Positions 26,398-36,130 are shown, counted from the stretch's first letter. The stretch: DNA of 64,000 bases from Lachnospiraceae bacterium UBA7086 (GCA_002492525.1 DKZA01000010.1:1-64000); one strand, 5' to 3'. The notes: generated by a model from the letters alone, not told the origin. Program-made: numbers and translations.

Positions 26398-27153
26398 ATG
26401 CCCCAATATATATTAGAATGTTGCGTAGACAGTGTGGAATCGGCCCTTGCGGCCAAAGAAGGCGGAGCGGACCGCCTGGAGTTATGTGCGGCGCTTGTGA
26501 TTGGCGGTATCTCCCCGAGCCTGGCACTGTTTGAACAGGTAAAAGCATGCTGCGATCTGCCGATTCGTGTGCTGCTGCGGCCGCGGTTTGGAGATTTTTT
26601 CTATTCAGAGTATGAGTTTGAGATATTGCAAAGAGAGGTGGCACTTTTCCGGGAAGCGGGTGCCGAGGGCGTGGTCATCGGCGCTCTTAAGGCAGACGGC
26701 AGCCTGCATATGGAACAGATGCGGGAATTGATGGCGCAGGCGGGAAATATGAAAGTGACTTTGCACCGTGCCTTTGATGTGTGCGTAGACCCCTTCAGGG
26801 CCTATGAACAGGCCGGGGAACTGGGGATTGATACCATTCTCACATCGGGACAGAAGAGGGAATGTCTGGCAGGAATGTCGCTGTTACAACAATTATGTGA
26901 GCTGCAGCAAAAAACAGATGCACCGCGGATCATGGCGGGGGCGGGCGTGACGCCGGATGTGATCCGCCGGTTCCGTGCGCAGACGAATATTACCAGTTAT
27001 CATCTGTCGGCTAAAAAAATAGTGGACAGCGGTATGCGATACCGCAAGAAAGATGTGCCTATGGGCCTTCCGGTTATGGATGAATACAGTATTTTCAGAA
27101 CAGACAGCAGGGTGGTGGCAGAGGCTAAGAAAGCCATGTTGGAAACAAGATGA
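26398..27153 (+). CDS. cutC: CutC family copper homeostasis-type protein
   Basis: A 251-residue TIM-barrel protein. The signature ILECCVDSVESALAAKEGGA then DRLELCAALVIGGISPS is at the N terminus, with PIRVLLRPRFGDFFYS near 60, VTLHRAFDVC near 117 and TILTSGQ near 143. CutC was linked to copper tolerance in other bacteria, though its true reaction is unsettled. AAGGAGGAAA lies upstream of the ATG. A terminator-ended structured RNA region lies directly upstream, so expression may be attenuated. The gene is convergent with the chromate transporter genes with a 14-base gap. Confidence 0.93.
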   Translation: MPQYILECCVDSVESALAAKEGGADRLELCAALVIGGISPSLALFEQVKACCDLPIRVLLRPRFGDFFYSEYEFEILQREVALFREAGAEGVVIGALKADGSLHMEQMRELMAQAGNMKVTLHRAFDVCVDPFRAYEQAGELGIDTILTSGQKRECLAGMSLLQQLCELQQKTDAPRIMAGAGVTPDVIRRFRAQTNITSYHLSAKKIVDSGMRYRKKDVPMGLPVMDEYSIFRTDSRVVAEAKKAMLETR

Positions 27154-27167
27154 GCAGAGGGCATCTG

Positions 27168-27731
27168 TTATATCCCGTATATGAGGATACCGGCTGCGGC
27201 AGAGAGCAAAATGAGCAGGATGGGAGACAACCCGTTTTTCAATACTTTTTTGGCACCAAAGTATAACACTGCCAGCAAAAGGGTTAAGACGGCCGCCTGG
27301 ATATTCAAGGCAGCGTGTTCTGTGTCTGCAGTGCAGTTTTGCAGAATCATATAGACTCCTGTTGCAAGGATGATACCTGTAATGCAGGGTTTCAGACCTT
27401 GCAGCACGGCTTGAATCCAGGGGTTTCTCAGGGCAGTTTCTAACAATGCCATGATAAGCAGGATGATCAGGAATGAGGGCAGGATGACGGTAAAGGTGGC
27501 AGTTAGGGCACCTGGGAGTCCGGCCTGGGAACTTCCGGCATAGGTTGCCAGATTGACCATGATCGGGCCTGGCGTGCTTTCACTGACAGCAATCATATAG
27601 GAAAGCATTTCATCATTCAGCCATCCATAAGAGATGACCACATCGCGGATGAGGGGGATCGCCCCATAGGCTCCGCCGAAAGAGAATAAACCGACTTTCA
27701 GAAAACCGAGGAACAATTGCAGGTAAATCAT
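27168..27731 (-). CDS. Chromate transporter family protein, second half-size subunit
   Basis: A 187-residue membrane protein of the half-size CHR family. The signature appears as GLFSFGGAYGAIPLIRD near 15-31 and AVSESTPGPIMVNLATYAG near 47-65. Half-size proteins work as pairs with opposite topology. Its start overlaps the stop of the preceding gene by four bases. Chromate or another oxyanion could be the substrate. Confidence 0.92.
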   Translation of the reverse strand: MIYLQLFLGFLKVGLFSFGGAYGAIPLIRDVVISYGWLNDEMLSYMIAVSESTPGPIMVNLATYAGSSQAGLPGALTATFTVILPSFLIILLIMALLETALRNPWIQAVLQGLKPCITGIILATGVYMILQNCTADTEHAALNIQAAVLTLLLAVLYFGAKKVLKNGLSPILLILLSAAAGILIYGI

Positions 27732-28303
27732 GTCTTGTTACCTCCGTTTTCCATTCTTTTTTTCATTGCAAAAACAGAAAGACTTACGATAGCAGCAGTG
27801 AGCATCAGAGCCACCGTTGATATGTGCAGGGAAAAGATATCAATGAGCAGCATGACAGCGAAGGAACCTGCCGTAAGGAGACGGGACAGGGCATTTTGGG
27901 ACATTTTGGAGATCATTTTGAGGGCGGCATCAAGAATCAGAATGGCAACCGCACATTTGATTCCCCAAAAGGCGTGGGCAATCCAGGCAATTTCGAGGAA
28001 ATGATCCAGGTACATGGAAATCAGGAAGATGATGCAGAAGGATGGCAGGGTGACGCCAAGAGTAGCCGCTGCAGCGCCGGGGAATCCTTTTTGCCGGAAT
28101 CCCACAAACGTGGAACAGTTGATGGCGATTGGCCCGGGAGTGGATTCCGCAATTACGGTGATGTTCATCATATCCTCGTGGGTAATCCAGTGCTTTTTCT
28201 CCACACAGGTATTTTCAATCAGTGCGATCATCGCGTATCCACCGCCAAAGGTGAAAAGGCCGATTTTGAAAAAGGTTATAAATAAATCTAACAGTAAGTT
28301 CAT
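27728..28303 (-). CDS. Chromate transporter family protein, first half-size subunit
   Basis: A membrane protein of about 191 residues, paralogous to its neighbour: FKIGLFTFGGGYAMIALIE, then IAESTPGPIAINCSTFVGF. ATG at 28303 is preferred because GGAG lies nine bases upstream; earlier TTG/ATG codons at 28318 and 28315 lack a site. The two genes form a pair with overlapping stop and start, as expected for a heteromeric transporter. Confidence 0.9.
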   Translation of the reverse strand: MNLLLDLFITFFKIGLFTFGGGYAMIALIENTCVEKKHWITHEDMMNITVIAESTPGPIAINCSTFVGFRQKGFPGAAAATLGVTLPSFCIIFLISMYLDHFLEIAWIAHAFWGIKCAVAILILDAALKMISKMSQNALSRLLTAGSFAVMLLIDIFSLHISTVALMLTAAIVSLSVFAMKKRMENGGNKT

Positions 28304-28515
28304 GACAGGCTCCATCAATTCTGCTTCATGCTTATTTCAGTGATTCTATCAAATGATATCATATTCCTTTCAGTATGGCTATCCCAAGATTGTCGTGTGA
28401 AATCAAATGTGCCGTCTTCGGCGGTATGGCAGTACAAGCTTTGATATTTACAGGCGGCAGACGGAAATATATAATAAAATATGGATTCTTTTCACGGTGG
28501 ACAGGAGGAGAACGG
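28304..28515. other. Divergent promoter region
   Basis: About 210 bases between the chromate transporter pair and the HEAT-repeat gene. A reading frame is open in front of the HEAT gene, but the first ATG with a good ribosome site is at 28516, so this region is treated as non-coding. No specific operator was seen. Confidence 0.5.
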
Positions 28516-30012
28516 ATGGAAATAAATGATCTGGCAGTTTGGTATCCTATGCTGTTGTCCAGGGATGCAGCGCTTGTAAACAAGGCGGCGGAGGCGATTC
28601 ATGCCTATATGTGCAGTCTGGATGCTCCGCACATCATAAGATTAGACAGAGTGTTCAGGCAGTATACTTCCATGGAATGGAGTTATGACTGGGAGAAACT
28701 GTCGCCGGCGGACGTTACAAAAGGTATCAAGGATTCCGGGATGCGGTTGAGTATCCTGCGGCTTGGCACCCTGCATCCCAATGGCTATTTCAGGGAAAAG
28801 TGTATGAAAAAAATTGCGGGTGATGAAGCTTCCTTTGGCTATATAGCCCTTCGCCTGAATGACTGGGTTTTACAGATCAGGGAGACGGCCTATAGGATTT
28901 TGTCAAAGCGGTTGGATAAGATCAAAGTGGACACCGCAGTGGGGTTGCTTCCTTTTATCAGCCGTACGAAAAAAGGAGAGCGGTATGGGTATCAGCAGTT
29001 TCAGGAGATAGAAGAGAAACTGTCGGCAAAGATCCTGCTTCATCGGGAGGAAATCTCTCTTGATACAATCAGAACTTATCCGCCTGCTACAAAGCGGTTT
29101 CTATATAAAATTATGATTTCGCCCAAGGTGCTTTCCAAGCAGGAGGCGCAAAGGCTTCTGGAGAGAGAAAGAAACGGAAATGAAAAGGCGTTAGTGATCC
29201 GTCTCATTCTTCAAGAATACGAATGTTGTGAGACAGAGATAGAAACCTATCTGCATAATAAAAGCCCTATTGTACGGAAAAAAGCATTGGAAGTGAAATA
29301 TGACCGCCTGGGCAGTGCCTGGGATGGGATAGAAGAATATCTGCTAGATACGGCGAGGGGCATACGTAGTGATGTCTGTTATATTCTGCGCAGGCATACA
29401 AAGTTTGATATTCTCTCTTATTACAGGGAAAGGCTTCACACCGGCGAGGAGGCGGTGGCTATACTGGGAGTGGGTGAAAATGGCAGCGCAGAGGATGCGG
29501 ACATCCTGGCAGAGTATCTGTATGCCGACAGGCCAAGGCTTGTGAAAAATGCGTTGAAGGCCCTAAGTACTTTGCGGGCAGTAAAGGCCGGGGAGGTCAA
29601 CCTTGCGGATATTTATTGGGACTATTTAAACAATGCGGATGCCTCGATTGCAAAAGCGGCATACAATGCCATTGATAAAAGTGAAATTTCCTATGGCTCT
29701 GATAAGCTGTACCGTACTTTTGTGGACTGTGCAAATGATAATACCAGAAAATATCTGATCAGACTGCTGGCAAAGGAGCCTTCCTGGGAGCGTCTGCCAT
29801 ATTTGTTGTCTCTTTATGAACCTCATAGGCATACGGCCGACGATATACAGTTGTGGATATATAAGGCGCTTAGTTCCCGAAATGTCTATGCCAGGATTAC
29901 AAGAGAATGGGCAGACTTCATCAAAGATACGATGGAGCAGAGGAAGGAAAGAATTTCCGATAGACTGAAAAAAGAGATTTTATTTGATTTAGAACATATA
30001 TCGATTATATAA
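28516..30012 (+). CDS. HEAT-repeat protein of unknown function
   Basis: A 498-residue soluble protein composed of repeated helix pairs, as in HEAT/PBS-lyase repeat proteins (for example RLNDWVLQIRETAYRILSKR, HNKSPIVRKKALEVKYDRL, LYADRPRLVKNALKALSTLR). There is no signal, membrane helix or catalytic motif. The ATG at 28516 has GGAGGAG six bases upstream. Such proteins normally act as scaffolds; the partner is unknown. Confidence 0.75.
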   Translation: MEINDLAVWYPMLLSRDAALVNKAAEAIHAYMCSLDAPHIIRLDRVFRQYTSMEWSYDWEKLSPADVTKGIKDSGMRLSILRLGTLHPNGYFREKCMKKIAGDEASFGYIALRLNDWVLQIRETAYRILSKRLDKIKVDTAVGLLPFISRTKKGERYGYQQFQEIEEKLSAKILLHREEISLDTIRTYPPATKRFLYKIMISPKVLSKQEAQRLLERERNGNEKALVIRLILQEYECCETEIETYLHNKSPIVRKKALEVKYDRLGSAWDGIEEYLLDTARGIRSDVCYILRRHTKFDILSYYRERLHTGEEAVAILGVGENGSAEDADILAEYLYADRPRLVKNALKALSTLRAVKAGEVNLADIYWDYLNNADASIAKAAYNAIDKSEISYGSDKLYRTFVDCANDNTRKYLIRLLAKEPSWERLPYLLSLYEPHRHTADDIQLWIYKALSSRNVYARITREWADFIKDTMEQRKERISDRLKKEILFDLEHISII

Positions 30013-30096
30013 AAGGCAGATGGAGAAGTTGACAGCAAAGGACGTTTCCTTCATACTGGTAAGAAGGCAAAAATATAAGGCAAGTGAGTGGAAAGT

Positions 30097-30900
30097 ATGA
30101 TGAATAAATTTGGAAAAGCAGTGGCAGGCATAGTATGTATGGTGTTATTATCAGGCGGTATGGTCATGCAGGTTAAGGCAGAGGAATCTGCAGAGGATTA
30201 TAGTGAAAGCGTAATCGTTGATACAAGACCCGATTATGTGATTTATGTAAACCGAACATTGAATTGTGTCACAGTCATGCAGAATGTGCAGGAAGTGCTG
30301 ACGCCGGTAAAGGTAATGGTTTGTTCTTGCGGCCTGGAAGGTTCAGACACGCCGGAAGGTACTTTTTATACCTCAGATTATTATGAGTGGCGTAAAATGG
30401 TGGATAATACTTATGGCAGATATGCAGTTCGTTTCCGCGGGAAGATTCTCTTTCATTCCGTACCGTATATGGAGGAGTCTCCGGATACTTTAGAATGGGA
30501 AGAGTTTAATAAACTGGGTGAAAACGCATCCTTGGGCTGTGTCCGATTATCTGTCAAAGATGCAAAATGGATCTATGATAATTGTAAGCCGGGCACTATG
30601 GTAATCGTATATTCAGGCAGTGAAATAGTTGGAGGATTTGAGAAGCCGGACACGATAAAAATAGATGAAAAATCCCCTTATAGGATGTGGGATCCGACGG
30701 ATGACGGACTTGGCAGTACATGGACGGCGGCAAACGCAGAATATGTTCCCTTTACCGGAAGTATTGACGAATTTGATTATAAGGCTTATGCAGACAGATA
30801 TCAGGATATTAAGGAAGCTTTTGGTTATGACCAAAATGCCTTATATGAGCATTATTTGACATTTGGGATCAAGGAGAAGAGAATTGCGGTTGCTTATTAA
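30097..30900 (+). CDS. L,D-transpeptidase (YkuD fold), secreted
   Basis: A 268-residue exported enzyme. The signal peptide spans about residues 4-28 (AGIVCMVLLSGGMVMQVKA). The catalytic domain has DYVIYVNRTLNCVTVMQ, TPEGTFYTSDYYEW, then HS about 30 residues before the SLGCVRLS active-site segment that carries the nucleophilic cysteine. The C terminus has a DYKAYADRYQDIKEAFGYD repeat with HYLTFGIKEKR, a cell-surface repeat seen in clostridial wall proteins. It would make 3-3 peptidoglycan crosslinks or attach proteins. A D,D-carboxypeptidase gene follows in the same direction and could supply its tetrapeptide donors. Confidence 0.88.
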   Translation: MMNKFGKAVAGIVCMVLLSGGMVMQVKAEESAEDYSESVIVDTRPDYVIYVNRTLNCVTVMQNVQEVLTPVKVMVCSCGLEGSDTPEGTFYTSDYYEWRKMVDNTYGRYAVRFRGKILFHSVPYMEESPDTLEWEEFNKLGENASLGCVRLSVKDAKWIYDNCKPGTMVIVYSGSEIVGGFEKPDTIKIDEKSPYRMWDPTDDGLGSTWTAANAEYVPFTGSIDEFDYKAYADRYQDIKEAFGYDQNALYEHYLTFGIKEKRIAVAY

Positions 30901-30969
30901 CGGTAAATGACAGTTGACTCCAAGGCATCTGGGGAGAGTAAATAAGAGAGATTTTCGGGAGGCAGTGTG

Positions 30970-32124
30970 ATGGCGGAATCCTATTTTGATGATAGGGAGG
31001 AAGACCGAGAAGCGCGCATCCGCTATGAGAGAAGACGGTGTATGCGGCGCGAAAGACAGCGGCGCATGAGACGGCGGCGCAGGCAAAAAAGACTTTTGTG
31101 TCTGGCGGTATTTGGAGTCATTCTGATTGTTATTTGTGTTTCTGTCAAATCCTGCAGGAGAGCAGGAAAGGATGAGGCCCCGGTACAGGAGCAGGAGCAG
31201 GCGGCAATAGAACCACTCGACAAAGCGGAACTTGAAAAGATAATAGAAGAACAAAGCGGAGAAACGCAGCCGGAGGAACCGGAGACAGAAGAGGAAGTGC
31301 TGGTTTATAGCTTTACACAAACAGAGGATACGGCGTCTATTGCCTGTGAGGAAGTAATCAGCACGCATGCTATTTTGGTGGATGAGAGCACAGATACCAT
31401 CATTGCGTCAAAGGGAGCAAGAGAAAGAATCCTGCCGGCATCCATGACCAAGGTTTTGACCTTGCTGGTAGCGGCAGAACATATTCCGGAAGAAGAGTTG
31501 GGGCATACTTTTACCATGACGCAGGAAATCGTGGATTATGCATACAGGAACGATTGTAGTTCCGTGGGGTTCGTAGCTGGAGAAAAGGTGCCGGTAAGGG
31601 ATCTGTTCTATGGAACGGCATTACATTCCGGCGGGGATGCGGCAGTAGGACTGGCAGTATATACGGCAGGTTCTCAGGAAGCCTTTGTGGAAATGATGAA
31701 TCAGAAGCTGGGAGAACTGGGAATAGCAGAAAGTACGCATTTTACCAATTGTGTAGGACTATATGATGAAGCGCATTACACCACAGTTTATGATATGGCC
31801 ATTATCATGAAAGCGGCTGTGCATAATGATCGATGCAGGGAAGTTTTATCTGCGCATATTTATACCACCCAGCCTACACAAGAGCATCCTGACGGGATAG
31901 AAATATCGAACTGGTTTCTGCGAAAAATAGAGGATAAAGATACTGGCGGCGAGGTGCTTTGTGCCAAGACCGGATATATTGTGCAGTCTAAAAACTGTGC
32001 GGTGAGCTATGGCACTTTTGCAGGTAAAACACCGTATATCTGTGTGACAGCAGGTTCAACCAGTGGCTGGCGGTGTATTTATGATCATGTGGAAATTTAT
32101 AATAGATATATCTCATCCCCATAA
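30970..32124 (+). CDS. D-alanyl-D-alanine carboxypeptidase (penicillin-binding protein, S11 type)
   Basis: A 384-residue protein. A strongly basic cytosolic N terminus (arginine-rich, residues 15-41) precedes an anchor helix (LLCLAVFGVILIVICVSV) and an acidic linker. The S11 domain has PASMTKVLTLL (S-x-x-K nucleophile), HSGGDAAVGLA in place of the S-x-N motif, and CAKTGYI (K-T-G). It trims the terminal D-Ala from peptidoglycan stems. GGGAGG lies upstream; ATG at 30970 is used rather than the adjacent GTG. It follows the L,D-transpeptidase gene. Confidence 0.9.
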   Translation: MAESYFDDREEDREARIRYERRRCMRRERQRRMRRRRRQKRLLCLAVFGVILIVICVSVKSCRRAGKDEAPVQEQEQAAIEPLDKAELEKIIEEQSGETQPEEPETEEEVLVYSFTQTEDTASIACEEVISTHAILVDESTDTIIASKGARERILPASMTKVLTLLVAAEHIPEEELGHTFTMTQEIVDYAYRNDCSSVGFVAGEKVPVRDLFYGTALHSGGDAAVGLAVYTAGSQEAFVEMMNQKLGELGIAESTHFTNCVGLYDEAHYTTVYDMAIIMKAAVHNDRCREVLSAHIYTTQPTQEHPDGIEISNWFLRKIEDKDTGGEVLCAKTGYIVQSKNCAVSYGTFAGKTPYICVTAGSTSGWRCIYDHVEIYNRYISSP

Positions 32125-32230
32125 GACTTTGGTTATTTCTTGCAATGGAAGAAGGAATTTTGTGCTATCTTGTTGGAGATAGCTATTCGGTTTATATAAA
32201 GAAGGGATATGTAAAAGAAGGGATATGTAT

Positions 32231-32698
32231 ATGAAAAAAACAGTGGCAGAGTCCAGGATGGAGCAAGTGTATCAGGTGCGTCCGGAGCACTTAAACGGCG
32301 CCGGCAGGCTGTTTGGCGGGAGATTGATGGAATGGATTGATGAACTGGCCGGACTGGTTGCCATCCGGCATACACAGCAGGATGTGATAACCGCTTCTGT
32401 TGACAATCTGAAATTCATTCGGGGAGCCTATCTGAAAGATTTGATCGTGCTGATTGGCAGAGTGACTTATGTGGGCAGGACTTCTCTGGAAGTACGGGTG
32501 GATACGTATATAGAAAGTCTCGATGGAATCAGGAAACCTATAAACAGGGCCTATCTGACACTGGTGGCAGTTGATAAAGAAGGCAATCCGGTGGAGGTAC
32601 CGGGGCTTATTGTCGAGACAGAGGCCGAGAAAGCGGAATGGGAAGCCGGAATCAGGAGGCGTAAGATGCGTGAGCAGAGGAAAGAAGAGGGGTTTTAA
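32231..32698 (+). CDS. Acyl-CoA thioesterase, hotdog fold
   Basis: A 155-residue protein of the YciA/ACOT type: PEHLNGAGRLFGGRLMEWID (the hotdog helix with the catalytic-region Asp), ITASVDNLKFIRGAYLKDLI and VRVDTYIESLDG. It hydrolyses acyl-CoA to free acid and CoA. ATG at 32231 is eight bases after AGAAGGGA; an ATG six bases earlier is also possible. The C terminus is charged and longer than the core fold. Confidence 0.88.
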   Translation: MKKTVAESRMEQVYQVRPEHLNGAGRLFGGRLMEWIDELAGLVAIRHTQQDVITASVDNLKFIRGAYLKDLIVLIGRVTYVGRTSLEVRVDTYIESLDGIRKPINRAYLTLVAVDKEGNPVEVPGLIVETEAEKAEWEAGIRRRKMREQRKEEGF

Positions 32699-32804
32699 GA
32701 AGAAAAGACTTTCTTTTGCAGTCGGTTCGTGATATGATAATTCCGAAATTCCTTTTTGCATATTTATGCAGTCAGAGAAAAGTACAAAAGAACGGAGTGG
32801 AAGC

Positions 32805-34406
32805 ATGAAAAAGAAAAAATTGTTACAGGGGATCGGCATCCTGATCCTGTGCCTGGCACTTGTGCCAATCACTGTATTTGCGGCGGATACGGAAGCGGAG
32901 TATGTGCCGGCCATGTATGCTACTTTCTGGGCGCTGATTCCGCCTATTGTAGCGATCGTGTTGGCGTTGATCACCAAGGAAGTATACAGTTCTTTATTCA
33001 TTGGTATTCTGGTGGGAGGATTGTTTTATTCCGGATTTTCCTTTGAGGGGACGTTGACTCATATTTTTAATAATGGGTTTGTAGCCGTGTTATCGGACAG
33101 CTATAATGTGGGTATTTTGATATTCCTTGTGATATTAGGCGCTATGGTAAGTCTTATGAACCGGGCCGGAGGATCTGCGGCGTTTGGCCATTATGCCAAA
33201 GAGAAGATCAAGACACGCGCCGGAGCGCAGCTTGCAACGGTGGCGCTGGGGGTTCTGATATTTATTGATGATTATTTTAACTGTCTTACCGTGGGAAGCG
33301 TTATGAAACCGGTCACAGATGAGCATAAGGTCTCCAGGGCGAAACTGGCATATCTGATTGATGCCACGGCGGCTCCCGTTTGTATTATTGCCCCAATCTC
33401 TTCCTGGGCAGCAGCGGTGTCAGGGTTCGTGGAAGGGGAGGATGGTTTTTCTATTTTTATTCGTGCCATACCCTATAATTTCTATGCTATATTAACCATT
33501 GTGATGATGATTGCGATTGTGGCTATGAATCTGGATTTTGGGCCTATGAAAACGCATGAAACCAATGCCCTTAAGGGAGATTTGTTTTCCACGAAAGAAG
33601 GGACTTCCAGAAAAGAGGAAGAAGAGGTCAACCCGAAAGGGAAAGTGATTGACCTTTTGATTCCCATTATCATGTTGATCGTATGTTGTGTGATCGGTAT
33701 GATTTATACGGGCGGATTCTTTGACGGGTCAGGTTTTGTAGAGGCATTTTCCAATTCTGATGCTTCTGTGGGACTGGCATTAGGCAGTATCTGTGCCATG
33801 ATACTGACGGTCATTATTTATCTGATCAGAAGAGTCTTAAGTTTTACAGATTGCATGAAATGTCTGCCCGATGGCTTTAAGGCGATGGTTCCGGCGATTT
33901 TAATCCTTACGTTTGCATGGACGTTAAAAGCTATGACGGATTCTCTGGGGGCAGCAGTCTTTGTGGCTGATGCGGTTCAGAAGAGTGCCGGATCGTTTAT
34001 GAGTTTTCTGCCGGCCATTGTTTTCCTGGTGGCATGTTTCCTGGCCTTTTCCACGGGAACTTCCTGGGGCACCTTCGGTATTCTGATTCCGATTGTGGTG
34101 AATGTATTTATGAATACCAATCCGCAGCTGATGATCATTTCCATCTCAGCTTGTATGGCAGGCGCAGTGTGCGGTGATCATTGTTCGCCTATATCGGATA
34201 CGACTATTATGGCATCCGCAGGTGCACAGTGTGATCACGTTAATCATGTGTCCACGCAGCTGCCTTATGTGATCGTGGTTGCCGCTATTTCTTTTGTTAC
34301 CTATGTTGTGGCCGGATTCACGAGAAGCGCATGGATTTCCCTGCCGGTTGGAATTGTGCTCCTGATTCTTACTTTGTTGGTTGTGAAGAATATGCAGAAA
34401 GAGTGA
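32805..34406 (+). CDS. NhaC family Na+/H+ antiporter
   Basis: A 533-residue membrane protein with about twelve helices. It starts at 32805 with CGGAGTGG upstream; the first helix looks like a signal sequence (ILILCLALVPITVFA). Family marks include IFIDDYFNCLTVGSVMKPVTD near 160, FSTGTSWGTFGILIPIVVN near 418 and GDHCSPISDTTIMASAGA near 462. It probably exchanges Na+ for H+, though close relatives exchange organic acids or amino acids. It is not linked to neighbouring genes. Confidence 0.9.
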   Translation: MKKKKLLQGIGILILCLALVPITVFAADTEAEYVPAMYATFWALIPPIVAIVLALITKEVYSSLFIGILVGGLFYSGFSFEGTLTHIFNNGFVAVLSDSYNVGILIFLVILGAMVSLMNRAGGSAAFGHYAKEKIKTRAGAQLATVALGVLIFIDDYFNCLTVGSVMKPVTDEHKVSRAKLAYLIDATAAPVCIIAPISSWAAAVSGFVEGEDGFSIFIRAIPYNFYAILTIVMMIAIVAMNLDFGPMKTHETNALKGDLFSTKEGTSRKEEEEVNPKGKVIDLLIPIIMLIVCCVIGMIYTGGFFDGSGFVEAFSNSDASVGLALGSICAMILTVIIYLIRRVLSFTDCMKCLPDGFKAMVPAILILTFAWTLKAMTDSLGAAVFVADAVQKSAGSFMSFLPAIVFLVACFLAFSTGTSWGTFGILIPIVVNVFMNTNPQLMIISISACMAGAVCGDHCSPISDTTIMASAGAQCDHVNHVSTQLPYVIVVAAISFVTYVVAGFTRSAWISLPVGIVLLILTLLVVKNMQKE

Positions 34407-34471
34407 TTTTGTAACAGTCCCTATGACCGGAGAGGTTTTTGGGGATAACGCATATTTTTGTAAGCAGTCTT

Positions 34472-34525
34472 ATTGTTAACCATATCAAATAACAGGTTGA
34501 CAATTGGACTGCTTTTTGTTATGTT
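34472..34525 (+). promoter_or_regulatory. BirA-type biotin operator and promoter of the bio operon
   Basis: TTGTTAACC (34473-34481) and GGTTGACAA (34495-34503) are inverted half-sites separated by 13 bases, matching the BirA box with one mismatch in the right arm. The right half-site contains the -35 box TTGACA (34497-34502); a 17-bp spacer leads to TATGTT (34520-34525). Biotinyl-AMP-bound BirA would block RNA polymerase. The spacer is shorter than the 16 bases recalled for Escherichia coli. Confidence 0.8.
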
Positions 34526-34551
34526 ATAGAAAATATGGATGGGGGCGGGAA

Positions 34552-35103
34552 ATGGAACAGAAGAGCAAAATTCAGAAAATGGCCATGTGCAGTTTATTTA
34601 CGGCGTTGACGGCAGTGGGAGCCTTTATCAAGATACCGGTACCAGTGGTTCCGTTTACTCTGCAGTTTTTATTTATTATGCTGGCAGGGCTTCTGTTGGG
34701 AGGAAAGCTGGGGGCAGTCAGCGTGGGCGCCTATGCGTTCCTGGGGCTGGCAGGACTTCCTATCTTTGCGGAAGGCGGCGGATTCTGGTATGTGTTAAAG
34801 CCCAGCTTTGGTTATATTCTGGGATTTGTCCTGGCGGCTTATGTGATCGGCAGGATTACGGAGAAGATGGAGGGATTGACTTTTGGAAAGATTCTGGCCG
34901 CGAACTTTGTTGGTCTTGCGATTGTCTATGGGGCCGGTATGGTGTATTACTATCTCATTTGTAATTATGTGATCAATACGCCCATCGGATTGTGGCCGTT
35001 ATTTTTGTATTGTCTTTTACTGCCGGTGCCGGGAGATATTTGTCTATGTTTTGTGACGGCCGTTTTGACCAGACGGCTTAAGCCGGTGCTCGCCAGAATG
35101 TGA
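34552..35103 (+). CDS. bioY: BioY biotin transporter (ECF S-component)
   Basis: A 183-residue, six-helix membrane protein. MAMCSLFTALTAVGAFIKIP, VPFTLQFLFIMLAGLLLGG and YAFLGLAGLPIFAEGGG with FGYILGFVLAAYVIG are the BioY signatures. It binds biotin and imports it, alone or with a shared ECF energy module (not in this window). ATG at 34552 follows GGGGGCGGGA. It is the first gene of the BirA-controlled operon, upstream of bioB. Confidence 0.95.
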   Translation: MEQKSKIQKMAMCSLFTALTAVGAFIKIPVPVVPFTLQFLFIMLAGLLLGGKLGAVSVGAYAFLGLAGLPIFAEGGGFWYVLKPSFGYILGFVLAAYVIGRITEKMEGLTFGKILAANFVGLAIVYGAGMVYYYLICNYVINTPIGLWPLFLYCLLLPVPGDICLCFVTAVLTRRLKPVLARM

Positions 35104-35155
35104 CGGAGGCCGGTGTGGACAGGCACAAGGATGCAGCAGAGAAATGGAGGTTCGC

Positions 35156-36130
35156 ATGAGTTTTGTATCTAAAATGAAAAACAAAGTGTTAAATGGGGAA
35201 GAGATTACCAGGCAGGAAGCGCTCCGGCTTGCCCAAGCACCGCTTGCCGAATTGCAGGAGGCAGCGGATGAGATTCGCAAGAAGGCGTGCGGGAACGGTT
35301 TTGATATCTGCACGATCGTCAACGGAAAGTGCGGCAGGTGCTCTGAGGATTGTAAGTACTGTGCTCAGAGCGCGCATTATCATACGGCCTGTGAGGAGAG
35401 TTATCCTCTGCTTTCCACAGAAGAGCTGGTGGAGGGAGCCAGACACAATGAGGAACAGGGGGTACTGCGGTATTCCATCGTGACATCCGGCAAGCGCCTT
35501 TCCGGGAAAGAGGTGGAGCAGGTGTGCGAGAGCATCCGCAGGATCAAAGAAGAGACTAGCATAGAGGTGTGTGTCTCTTTTGGTTTGCTGGATGAGGAGC
35601 AGTTTCGTAAGATTAAGGAGGCAGGCGCATCCCGGGTGCACTGTAATCTGGAATCTTCGGCTCGGTTTTTCCCTTCCGTTTGTACGACACATACCTACGA
35701 GGAGAAAATAGAAACGCTGAAAGCGGCGAAACGGGCGGGACTGTCTATCTGTTCCGGCGGGATTCTGGGGCTTGGAGAAACCATGGAAGATCGGATTGAT
35801 ATGGTGCTGACGGCCAGAGAACTGGGGGTCAAGTCGATTCCCGTGAATCTTTTGAATCCCATTCCGGGAACACCTTATGAGAAGAGGAAGCCTTTATCCA
35901 ATGAGGAAGCATGCAGATGCGTGGCGCTGTTTCGGTTTTTGATTCCCGATGCGTCGATCAGGCTGGCCGGCGGCAGAGGCCTGGTGGGGGATAAAGGGGA
36001 AGCATGTTTTAGAAGCGGGGCCAACGCAGCCATTTCAGGGGATATGTTGACCACGGCCGGCATTACGGTGGAGACCGACATGAAACTCATACATACTTTA
36101 GGATTCGAGGTGAAACGCTGCAATGGCTAA
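35156..36130 (+). CDS. bioB: Biotin synthase BioB
   Basis: A 324-residue radical SAM enzyme that inserts sulfur into dethiobiotin. The cluster motif is CSEDCKYCAQS, typical of BioB. Conserved segments include SIVTSGKRLSGKE, RVHCNLESSARFFP, CSGGILGLGETMEDR and VNLLNPIPGTP, and RLAGGRG near the end. The ATG at 35156 follows ATGGAGGT by five bases; an earlier ATG within that site is rejected. It overlaps bioD by eight bases. Confidence 0.96.
   Translation: MSFVSKMKNKVLNGEEITRQEALRLAQAPLAELQEAADEIRKKACGNGFDICTIVNGKCGRCSEDCKYCAQSAHYHTACEESYPLLSTEELVEGARHNEEQGVLRYSIVTSGKRLSGKEVEQVCESIRRIKEETSIEVCVSFGLLDEEQFRKIKEAGASRVHCNLESSARFFPSVCTTHTYEEKIETLKAAKRAGLSICSGGILGLGETMEDRIDMVLTARELGVKSIPVNLLNPIPGTPYEKRKPLSNEEACRCVALFRFLIPDASIRLAGGRGLVGDKGEACFRSGANAAISGDMLTTAGITVETDMKLIHTLGFEVKRCNG

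Noticed and set aside
32163..32182. Hairpin GCTATCT-TGTTGG-AGATAGC as a terminator
   Set aside because: No T-run follows; its role is unclear.
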